Source: a bacterium (lineage in GTDB: Bacteria; JAUVQV01; DATDCY01). From it: a stretch of DNA of 11,183 nt. Where the stretch lies: the NCBI GenBank assembly GCA_036524115.1, contig DATDCY010000351.1, positions 1-11,183 on the forward strand, read 5' to 3'. Positions 5,423 through 11,183 of the stretch are shown here, piece by piece (position 1 is the stretch's first letter; every line of letters starts with the position of its first letter). The notes under the pieces are model-generated. The model was not told where the DNA came from. It saw nothing but the letters and a program-made list of their open reading frames with translations, and ran no database searches. The position numbers and the translations under genes are program-made.

Positions 5423-6859
5423 ATGGCGGCACCGGTGGAGCGGCGGGCGGACGCGGGCCCGCGCCTGACGTTCCTCGGCGCCGCGGAGAACGTCACCGGC
5501 TCGCGCTACCTGCTCGAGCACGGCGGCGCCCGGGTCCTCGTCGACTGCGGCCTCTACCAGGAGCGCGAGTTCCTCGCGCGCAACTGGGACCCCTTCCCCG
5601 TCCCGCCGGCCTCGATCGACGCCGTGGTGCTCACGCACGCCCACGTGGACCACTGCGGCTACCTGCCGCGCCTGGTGCACGACGGCTTTCGCGGCAGCGT
5701 CGTCTGCACGCCGGTCACGGCCGAGGTCGCGGCGGTCGTCCTCGAGGACTCCGCGAAGCTGCAGGTCGAGGACGCGGCCTTCAAGCGCAAGCGCCACACG
5801 CGGGAGAAGCGCACCGGCCCGCACCCCGAGGTGCCGCTCTACACCCCGGAGGACGTCGAGGCCGCCGCCGCGCTCTTCGCGCCCACGCCCTACGGGGCGG
5901 AGGTCCGGCTCGGCGGCGGGCTCACCGCCACGTTCCGCGACGCGGGCCACATCCTCGGCTCGGCCTCGGTGCTGGTCGGCTGCGGGCAGGGCGCGGCGCC
6001 GCGGCTGCTCTTCTCCGGCGACGTCGGCCGCTGGGACAAGCCGCTGCTCAACGACCCGGAGCCGGCGGCGCAGGCGGACTGGGTCGTGGTGGAGTCCACG
6101 TACGGCGACCGCGTCCACGAGGGCGGCGGGTCGATCAAGGAGCAGCTCGCGGCGGTGATCGCGGACACGCGGCGGCGCGGCGGCAACATCGTCGTGCCGA
6201 GCTTCGCGCTCGAGCGGACGCAGGAGATCCTCTGGTACCTCGCGGAGCTGCTCGAGGAGCGGCGGATCGAGCCGCTGCTGGTCTTCGTCGACAGCCCGAT
6301 GGCGGTGCGCGTCACCGACATCTTCGAGCGCCACCCCGAGATCCTGGACGCGCCGATGCGCGAGGCGCTGGCGCGGCGCGCTTCGCCCTTCCGCTTCTCC
6401 GGCCTCAAGATGATCCGCACGGTCGAGGAGTCGAAGGCGATCAACGGCATCAAGGGGACGGTGATGGTCATCGCCGGTTCGGGCATGTGCACCGGCGGGC
6501 GCATCAAGCACCACCTCGACGCCAACATCGCCCGCCCCGAGAGCACGGTGCTCTTCGTGGGCTACCAGGCCGTCGGGACCCTCGGCCGCCAGATCCAGGA
6601 CGGGAGCCCCGAGGTGCGGCTCTTCGGGCGGATGCTCCCGGTGCGGGCGCGGGTCGAGAGCATCCCGGGCTTCTCGGCGCACGCCGACCGCGAGGAGCTC
6701 ACGCGCTGGCTGGCCGGCATCGCGCGCGCTCCGCGGCGGGTCTTCGTGACGCACGGCGAGCCGGAGGCGGCGGCCGCATTCGCCGCGCACCTCGCGTCGC
6801 GCTTCGGCTGGCAGGCGACGGTCCCCCGCTACGGCGACGTCGTGTCGCTCACCTGCTGA
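5423..6859 (+). CDS. Beta-CASP metallo-beta-lactamase-fold ribonuclease (CPSF73-like)
   Basis: Zinc-dependent RNA nuclease of the metallo-beta-lactamase/beta-CASP superfamily, like bacterial CPSF73-type proteins such as Thermus TTHA0252. The 478 residues show the MBL core: THAHVDHCG with H72, H74, D76 and H77, then H176 in DAGHILGSAS and D200 in FSGDVGRWD. The beta-CASP insert follows (PSFALERTQEILWYLAELL, FVDSPMAV, GSGMCTGGRIKHHL). The closing motifs are FSAHAD (H420) and VTHGE (H444). All expected metal ligands are present, so it should be active. No KH domain or RNase J C-terminal domain is seen. ATG 5423 lies 4 bp after the pyrF stop; the open frame upstream lies inside pyrF and is not used. 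Its last 31 bases overlap the 3' end of the DUF72 gene on the other strand. Confidence 0.93.
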   Translation: MAAPVERRADAGPRLTFLGAAENVTGSRYLLEHGGARVLVDCGLYQEREFLARNWDPFPVPPASIDAVVLTHAHVDHCGYLPRLVHDGFRGSVVCTPVTAEVAAVVLEDSAKLQVEDAAFKRKRHTREKRTGPHPEVPLYTPEDVEAAAALFAPTPYGAEVRLGGGLTATFRDAGHILGSASVLVGCGQGAAPRLLFSGDVGRWDKPLLNDPEPAAQADWVVVESTYGDRVHEGGGSIKEQLAAVIADTRRRGGNIVVPSFALERTQEILWYLAELLEERRIEPLLVFVDSPMAVRVTDIFERHPEILDAPMREALARRASPFRFSGLKMIRTVEESKAINGIKGTVMVIAGSGMCTGGRIKHHLDANIARPESTVLFVGYQAVGTLGRQIQDGSPEVRLFGRMLPVRARVESIPGFSAHADREELTRWLAGIARAPRRVFVTHGEPEAAAAFAAHLASRFGWQATVPRYGDVVSLTC

Positions 6860-7833
6860 GCGACGCCGCCGAAGCACTCCGCGAGCCGCTCCGCGATCAG
6901 CGGCGCATTGCCGCCGGAGCGGTTGTTGACGATCACGGTGACGTGCCGCCCGGCGGCGATTGCGGCGCGCATCACGCACACCGTGTCCTCCAGCATCCGC
7001 TCCGAGAGCAGCCCCTCGATCAGCCGGTCGAAGGGGTGCGTCCTGGCGAACGCGTCCTCGTAGCGCATCCCCCGCGGCGTCATGAGCCGCACCAGCACCT
7101 CGCCGCCCTCGTTGAAGAAGCGCCCTCCCGCGCGCCCGAGCTGCTCGGCCAGCGGGGGCAGCCACGTCCAGTGCGAGAGCGCCTGGCCGACGCCGGTGCG
7201 CGCGAGCACCGCGTAGACCGGCTCCGCCAGGTACGCGTCGGTGCGCAGCTCCAGGTGGTAACGCCGATCCGGCGGGATCCGCCGGAAGAAGCGCTCCAGG
7301 TCGGCGGCCTCGTCCTCGACGGCGTCGCGCTCGGCGGCGCGTCGGTATTCCTGCTCGAAGAGGATCCCGCCGAGGTTGTCGTGCAGCAGCCGGACCGCCG
7401 GCGCGTAGAAGCGGTGCGTGAAGAAGTCCGCGTCAAGGTAGTCGGAGTTGGGGACGAAGCAGCCGCCGCTGCGCAGGCGCGGCGCCATGACGGCCCGCGG
7501 GGCCTTGAGGAAGACGCGGTCCCCCTCCCTGAGGTGGCCGGCGTAGGTGCGGACGATGTGAAACGTGTCGGTCGGCTGCAGGTGCTCATCCAGCAGCGGG
7601 CGGTAGAAGGTGAAGTCCAGCTCGAGCGCGCCGAAGTGCTGGAAATACTCCTCGACGCTGTCGACCGGCAGGACTTCCTCCAGGTACCGCCGCCCGCCGA
7701 CCTCGTGAGTGCGGCGGGTGATCCGGCCCGCGTAGCGCTCGCGGGTGTAGATCTGCCCGATCCACCCCGCGTAGCGGTCCGACGCGGTGCCGACGGCGAC
7801 CTGCGGGTGCAGCCCCCGGAAACAGAACCTCAT
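6829..7833 (-). CDS. DUF72 / YecE-like family protein
   Basis: A 334-residue protein of the DUF72 (YecE-like) family, a TIM-barrel-like fold of unsettled function. Recognised features: an N-terminal GTASDRYAGWIGQIYT segment (about 15-30), where the family has a GxSxxxxW block; ELDFTFYRPLL (71-81), where the family has VExNxTFYR; DRVFLKAPRAV (105-115); the central block with HLELRTDAYL; FFNEGGEVLVRLMTPRG; and the C-terminal VNNRSGGNAP (about 302-311), the family's NNR-GNAP block. It is longer than E. coli YecE (about 270 residues), mainly through extra loops. ATG 7833 is chosen because AAGGTG lies 6 bp upstream; the frame extends further but only as Arg/Gly-rich spacer. It is convergent with the nuclease gene and divergent from the CoA ligase. 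No functional link to either is evident. Confidence 0.85.
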   Translation of the reverse strand: MRFCFRGLHPQVAVGTASDRYAGWIGQIYTRERYAGRITRRTHEVGGRRYLEEVLPVDSVEEYFQHFGALELDFTFYRPLLDEHLQPTDTFHIVRTYAGHLREGDRVFLKAPRAVMAPRLRSGGCFVPNSDYLDADFFTHRFYAPAVRLLHDNLGGILFEQEYRRAAERDAVEDEAADLERFFRRIPPDRRYHLELRTDAYLAEPVYAVLARTGVGQALSHWTWLPPLAEQLGRAGGRFFNEGGEVLVRLMTPRGMRYEDAFARTHPFDRLIEGLLSERMLEDTVCVMRAAIAAGRHVTVIVNNRSGGNAPLIAERLAECFGGVAQQVSDTTSP

Positions 7834-7927
7834 CGCCTTCACCTTACGCCGGCCTGCCGGGCCCGTCCACACGCCAAGCGCGGCCGCGACCGCCGACTGT
7901 CGACTGTCGACCGCCATGACCGCCGGC

Positions 7928-7956
7928 TTGGCGGGCGGTGCGCCCTGCGCTATCCT
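7928..7956 (+). promoter_or_regulatory. Candidate sigma-70 promoter for the fatty-acid-CoA ligase
   Basis: TTGGCG (7928-7933, 4 of 6 to TTGACA), a 17-bp spacer, and TATCCT (7951-7956, 4 of 6 to TATAAT), an unusually AT-tolerant spot in this GC-rich DNA. A start near 7963 would give a leader of about 80 nt before ATG 8043. Confidence 0.5.
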
Positions 7957-7963
7957 TCCCGCG

Positions 7964-7980
7964 CCGGCCCCGCGGGCCGG
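7964..7980 (+). repeat. Perfect 7-bp hairpin at the predicted 5' end of the ligase transcript
   Basis: CCGGCCC (7964-7970), loop CGC, GGGCCGG (7974-7980). If the promoter at 7928-7956 is right, this stem is the first thing transcribed. It could stabilise the 5' end or bind a regulator; alternatively it is a chance GC palindrome. Confidence 0.4.
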
Positions 7981-8030
7981 AGGACCAGGGGCAACCCGCG
8001 CCCGCCGCGAGCAGCGATGGCGCCAACGAC

Positions 8031-8036
8031 AAGGAG
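8031..8036 (+). promoter_or_regulatory. Shine-Dalgarno fixing the CoA-ligase start
   Basis: AAGGAG lies 6 bp before ATG 8043 and selects it over the open frame that continues upstream to 7938. Confidence 0.85.
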
Positions 8037-8042
8037 ACCCGC

Positions 8043-9692
8043 ATGACCGAGCACCTCGTCCCACGCACCCCGTCGGCCCACGGCTATCCGCTCCTGATCA
8101 GGCAGATCTTCGAGGCGCCGCTGGTCGACGCCCCGGAGCAGGAGATCGTCTACAAGGGGTCCCTGCGGCTGACCTACCGGCAGTTCCGCGAGCGGGTCCA
8201 CCGCCTCGCCGGGGCGCTGACGGCCCTCGGCGTGAAGGCCGGCGACACGGTCGCGGTGCTCGACTGGGACAGCCACCGCTACCTCGAGTGCTTCTTCGCG
8301 GTGCCGATGATCGGCGCCGTGCTGCACACCGTCAACGTGCGGCTGACCCCCGAGCAGATCATGTACACGATCAACCACGCCGAGGACGACGTGATCCTCG
8401 TCCACCGCGACTTCCAGCCGATCCTCGAGGCGATCAAGGGGCGCCTCGACACGGTGAAGAAGTACGTGCTGCTCGCCGACGACGACGCGCCGGCCGGCGG
8501 CGGCCTGCCCTTCGCCGGCGCGTACGAGGCCCTGCTCGCCGCCGCGCCGCCGCGCTTCGATTTTCCCGAGTTCGACGAGAACACGCGGGCGACGACCTTC
8601 TACACCACCGGGACGACGGGCTTGCCCAAGGGCGTCTACTTCAGCCACCGCCAGCTGGTGCTGCACACGATCACCGCGATGGCCGCGCTCGGCACGCAGC
8701 GCACCCACGGGCGCTTCCACCGCGAGGACGTCTACATGCCGCTGACGCCCATGTTCCACGTCCACGCCTGGGGCGTGCCGTATCTGGCGACCTCGATGGG
8801 CCTCAAGCAGGTCTACCCCGGCCGCTACGTCCCGGACCTGCTCCTGGAGCTGATCCGCACCGAGAAGGTGACGTTCTCCCACTGCGTGCCCACCATCCTG
8901 CGCATGCTCCTGCGCACCCCGGGCGCGGAGAAGTACGACCTCTCCGGGATCACGATGCTCATCGGCGGCGCCGCCATGCCGCGGTCCCTGTGCCTGGAGG
9001 CGATGAGCCGCGGCATCGACGTGCTCGCCGGCTACGGCCTCTCCGAGACCTGCCCGATCCTCTCGGTCGCGCACCTCAAGCCGGAGATGCTCGCCCTCGG
9101 CCCGGAGCAGCAGGCCGAGGTCCGCAGCCGCACCGGCCTGCCGCTGCCGCTCGTCCAGGTGCGGCTGCTCGACGACGCCGGCCGCGACGTGCCGGCCGAC
9201 AACGCGACCCCCGGGGAGATCGTCGTGCGCGCGCCCTGGCTCACCCAGGGGTACCTCAAGGACACGAGCAACTCCGAGAAGCTCTGGCAGGGCGGCTGGC
9301 TGCACACCAACGACATCGCGGTGCGCGATCAGGCCGGCTACCTGCGGATCACCGACCGGCTCAAGGACGTGGTCAAGGTCGCCGGGGAGTGGGTCTCGTC
9401 GCTGGAGCTCGAGGACCTTATCGCGCAGCACGCAGCGGTCGCGGAGGTCGCCGTCGTGGGCGCGCCCGACGACCGCTGGGGCGAGCGGCCCCTGGCCCTC
9501 GTCGTCCTCAAGCCGGGGACGGAGGCCGGCGCGGCCGTCGAGAAGGACATCGTGCACTTCGTCAAGGGCTACGCCGACAAGGGCTTCGTCTCCAAGCATG
9601 CGCTGCTGCTGAAGGTGAAGGTCGTCGAGGCGATCGACAAGACCAGCGTCGGCAAGACCAACAAGGTGGCCCTCCGGGCGAAGTACCTGTAG
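8043..9692 (+). CDS. Fatty-acid-CoA ligase (acyl-adenylate-forming, AlkK/FadD-like)
   Basis: ANL-superfamily enzyme that activates a fatty acid to acyl-AMP and then acyl-CoA, feeding beta-oxidation or lipid remodelling. The 549 residues carry the P-loop TTGTTGLPKG (188-197), the aromatic/substrate region MFHVHAWG, GYGLSETCP (330-338, with the E that contacts magnesium), TNDIA where TGDxA is usual, the hinge DRLKDVVKVAGEW (438-450) and the C-terminal lysine in SVGKTNK (K538). The length and these motifs resemble AlkK-type medium-chain ligases most, but the chain length cannot be read from sequence. There is no signal peptide or anchor, so it is cytoplasmic or peripheral. It has its own AAGGAG site and promoter candidate and appears monocistronic; a structured palindrome begins 25 bp after its stop. 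Other acyl-acid ligases of the family remain possible. Confidence 0.92.
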   Translation: MTEHLVPRTPSAHGYPLLIRQIFEAPLVDAPEQEIVYKGSLRLTYRQFRERVHRLAGALTALGVKAGDTVAVLDWDSHRYLECFFAVPMIGAVLHTVNVRLTPEQIMYTINHAEDDVILVHRDFQPILEAIKGRLDTVKKYVLLADDDAPAGGGLPFAGAYEALLAAAPPRFDFPEFDENTRATTFYTTGTTGLPKGVYFSHRQLVLHTITAMAALGTQRTHGRFHREDVYMPLTPMFHVHAWGVPYLATSMGLKQVYPGRYVPDLLLELIRTEKVTFSHCVPTILRMLLRTPGAEKYDLSGITMLIGGAAMPRSLCLEAMSRGIDVLAGYGLSETCPILSVAHLKPEMLALGPEQQAEVRSRTGLPLPLVQVRLLDDAGRDVPADNATPGEIVVRAPWLTQGYLKDTSNSEKLWQGGWLHTNDIAVRDQAGYLRITDRLKDVVKVAGEWVSSLELEDLIAQHAAVAEVAVVGAPDDRWGERPLALVVLKPGTEAGAAVEKDIVHFVKGYADKGFVSKHALLLKVKVVEAIDKTSVGKTNKVALRAKYL

Positions 9693-9716
9693 CCGGGGCG
9701 GCTCGGAGGCCCCGGC

Positions 9717-9804
9717 GCGCCCTGGCGGCGTCGGGGCCCGCGCTGCTTGTGCGGCAGGCACCAGCCTGCCTCCGCGCGCGCTTGCCCCTTCCTTGCCAGG
9801 ACGC
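9717..9804 (-). repeat. Structured palindromic element, copy C (between the CoA ligase and the AlgJ-like gene)
   Basis: Outer arms 9717-9726 and 9795-9804 pair at 9 of 10 positions, with the exception G-U on the minus strand. The middle stems are GGGGC (9733-9737) with GCCCC (9784-9788) and GCGC (9740-9743) with GCGC (9778-9781), separated by a 2x2 loop. The inner hairpin is GGCAGGC (9753-9759), loop ACCA, GCCTGCC (9764-9770). The stretches CCCTGGCGGCGT, GCTGCTTGTGC, TCCGCGCG and CCTTGCCAG are shared with the element at 4487-4586 in the same order and spacing. Both neighbouring genes end here (tail to tail). Confidence 0.82.
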
Positions 9805-9898
9805 ACCGGGACGCTCCGATCCGCCTCGGCTTCCGTTCCGGAGACGGACAAGCGCACAAGGCGATCGCCGCGGACCGAACCCGTCCTGGAAACCGGAA

Positions 9899-11083
9899 CT
9901 ACGGCTTCGAGCTGGTGGATTGGGACGATGGCGCAGCCCGCTCCAGGCCGGCGATCGCCGCCTCGACGAAGCCGAAGCCGAAGTGGCCGATGTTGCAGTC
10001 GCTCATGACGAGCACGACCGCGTCCGTGCCGGCAAGCTCCCGGGCAGCGTCGAAGCTCCCCCGCTCCAGCGGCTCGACGATCGGGCCGGGGAAGCGGATG
10101 CGCCGCCGGAAGTAGTCGAGGCTCTCCCCGGGCTCGATGAGCCTCTCGGCGGTCATGAAATTCAGGAACTGCAGCGCGAAACTGTCGCCGGTGAAGCGCA
10201 GGCGCGGGCGCGCGCCGCCCTCCTGTCGCCGCTCGAACACGGGGTGCGTCTGCGGGCCCGGCCACGGGTTCGGCCAGAAGAGATTCAGCAGCTCGCCCAG
10301 ATCGTTGTCCGTCGCCCAGACCGTGCCGTCCGTGCGCGAGCCGCTCACGGCGAGCTGCACGAACCGCCCGGGCTCCTCGCGCTCGAGCAGCGCCAGCAGG
10401 CGGCCGGCGAGCAGCGCGTTGGCGTAGTGGTTCCAGTGCGTGCCGCCCTTGGCATACAGGGGCGTCCCGTCGCGCTTGCGCTCCCTGCGCAGAATGACCG
10501 GGACGTCGAGGAGCGCCACGCCCGAGCGGCGCAGCGCCGGCGCCACCTGCTGGTACATGCTGCGCCGGCGCTGCCGCCCGGGAACGACGAGCCGCGGCGG
10601 CAGCAGCTCGGGGTACATCTCGGCCTTGCCCGGCGCGAGCACCACGATCAGCCGCGACCCGCGCCCGCGCAGCAGCTCGTCGAGCCGCCTGGCGCGCGCG
10701 GCCATCTCCGCGACGTGCTCCGGCGTCAGGTGGCGCGGCCGGTTGTACTCGTCGACGTAGGCCTTCTCCAAGAGGGTGCCGTCGCGGCCGAGCACGATCA
10801 GCGTGCCGTTGGTCGGGGGCTGGCCGAACAGCGTCATCCCCACTTGGTTGTCGAGCCGCACGAGCCACCCGCGCAGCCGCAGCCGCCGGGAGACCCAGCG
10901 ATCCCAGGACTCCTGGAACTGCCCGCTCCACCAGCTCCGCGGCGTGAGCGGGGCCAGCTGCACGGGCACCTCCTCGCCCGCCAGCCCCATGCGCGGGACC
11001 AGCCGCGCCCGCTGGTGGACGAAGAGCAGGCCGAGCAGGCCGAGGAAGAGCCCGATCTTCAGCCGTGAGCGCGCCCCGACCAT
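9899..11083 (-). CDS. AlgJ/AlgX-like SGNH-fold polysaccharide O-acetylation protein
   Basis: Probable periplasmic, membrane-anchored partner of an MBOAT acyltransferase, acting in O-acetylation of an exported polysaccharide. The 394 residues start with one hydrophobic anchor (about 9-26, LKIGLFLGLLGLLF). An extracytoplasmic domain follows, with VIVLAPGKAEMYPELLPP-like blocks, GGTHWNHYA (H216) and TGDSFALQF (GDS 299-301, nucleophile S301). In AlgX/AlgJ relatives the histidine sits in a DxH motif; here the aspartate position is G214. D362 in MSDCN is another conserved-looking acidic residue. Start ATG 11083 lies 5 bp after the MBOAT stop with AAGG between, and the gene order MBOAT-AlgJ is the usual one for such pairs. 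No alginate biosynthesis gene is visible, so the polysaccharide is unknown and I assign no algJ symbol. Confidence 0.82.
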   Translation of the reverse strand: MVGARSRLKIGLFLGLLGLLFVHQRARLVPRMGLAGEEVPVQLAPLTPRSWWSGQFQESWDRWVSRRLRLRGWLVRLDNQVGMTLFGQPPTNGTLIVLGRDGTLLEKAYVDEYNRPRHLTPEHVAEMAARARRLDELLRGRGSRLIVVLAPGKAEMYPELLPPRLVVPGRQRRRSMYQQVAPALRRSGVALLDVPVILRRERKRDGTPLYAKGGTHWNHYANALLAGRLLALLEREEPGRFVQLAVSGSRTDGTVWATDNDLGELLNLFWPNPWPGPQTHPVFERRQEGGARPRLRFTGDSFALQFLNFMTAERLIEPGESLDYFRRRIRFPGPIVEPLERGSFDAARELAGTDAVVLVMSDCNIGHFGFGFVEAAIAGLERAAPSSQSTSSKP

Positions 11084-11088
11084 CGCCT

Positions 11089-11183
11089 TCAGAACCGGAA
11101 ATAGATGAAGGGGTTGAAGACGCTCGTCGCCAGCGCGCCGCACGAGAGCACGAAGAGCGCGATCGCCGAGGCGTAGCGCAGGG
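11089..11183 (-). CDS. MBOAT-family O-acyltransferase (AlgI/DltB-like), C-terminal fragment at window edge
   Basis: Thirty codons read from the right edge to a TGA. They give a hydrophobic helix (YASAIALFVLSCGALATS) followed by the ending NPFIYFRF, the typical C-terminus of AlgI-like membrane-bound O-acyltransferases. The next gene, AlgJ-like, begins 5 bp downstream, as expected for the two-gene O-acetylation module. These enzymes move acetyl groups across the inner membrane to the AlgJ/AlgX partner. Only the last helix is in the window, so the assignment rests on the ending and the neighbour. Confidence 0.75.
   Translation of the reverse strand, partial: LRYASAIALFVLSCGALATSVFNPFIYFRF

Noticed and set aside
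4643-9804. CRISPR array, IS element, prophage or defence island
   Set aside because: There are no regularly spaced direct repeats, no transposase or integrase motifs, and no recognised defence genes; the coding content is housekeeping.
7787-11068. Very long open frames (over 900 codons) on both strands across the ligase and AlgJ-like region
   Set aside because: They are antisense or out-of-frame shadows in GC-rich DNA: Arg/Pro/Gly/Ala-rich, no family motifs, and they contradict the clearly recognised genes at 8043-9692 and 9899-11083.

Overview
This is a very GC-rich (roughly 70% by eye), gene-dense bacterial chromosome segment. The mix of genes fits an anaerobic or facultative Gram-negative bacterium, perhaps of the deltaproteobacterial (Desulfuromonadota/Geobacter-like) sphere. 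It includes a BadF/HgdC-type CoA-dehydratase activase, CcdA, NadB, an AlgI/AlgJ-type O-acetylation pair and REP-like intergenic palindromes. This assignment is inference; no rRNA or other marker gene is present to settle it.

Layout. Positions 1-898 (minus) hold the N-terminal ASKHA ATPase domain of an acyl-CoA dehydratase activase, cut by the window edge. Diverging from it, 985-1701 (plus) encodes a six-helix CcdA-type thiol-disulfide transporter. Positions 1702-2347 are non-coding and rich in palindromes. Then come a probable two-gene operon (TPR protein 2348-2821, L-aspartate oxidase nadB 2826-4466), a 214-bp gap, and a second two-gene operon (pyrF 4681-5418, beta-CASP metallo-beta-lactamase nuclease 5423-6859). 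The nuclease gene overlaps, tail to tail, a minus-strand DUF72/YecE-like gene (6829-7833). A fatty-acid-CoA ligase (8043-9692, plus) diverges from the DUF72 gene. A convergent gap leads to a minus-strand pair for surface-polysaccharide O-acetylation: an AlgJ/AlgX-like protein (9899-11083) and the last 30 codons of its MBOAT partner (11089-11183).

The genes are mostly unrelated housekeeping functions: de novo NAD synthesis (NadB), UMP synthesis (PyrF), RNA processing (beta-CASP protein), fatty-acid activation, cytochrome c/thiol redox (CcdA) and envelope polysaccharide modification. I see no phage, IS, CRISPR, tRNA, rRNA or defence system.

The most interesting signal is non-coding. Every plus-strand transcription unit that ends in free intergenic space (after ccdA, after nadB, after the CoA ligase) is followed within 2-25 bp by a long imperfect palindrome of about 90-130 bp with the same architecture and orientation: outer inverted repeat, a shared CGGCGT-type stretch, a perfect inner hairpin with a 4-nt loop, and a CCTTGC stretch. 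Two copies share conserved flanks while their stems differ by compensatory base changes. In the three outer stems, 5 of the 6 imperfect pairs are G-U on the minus strand, which points to selection on a folded nucleic acid. This looks like a family of structured dispersed repeats. It is worth a covariance-model search.
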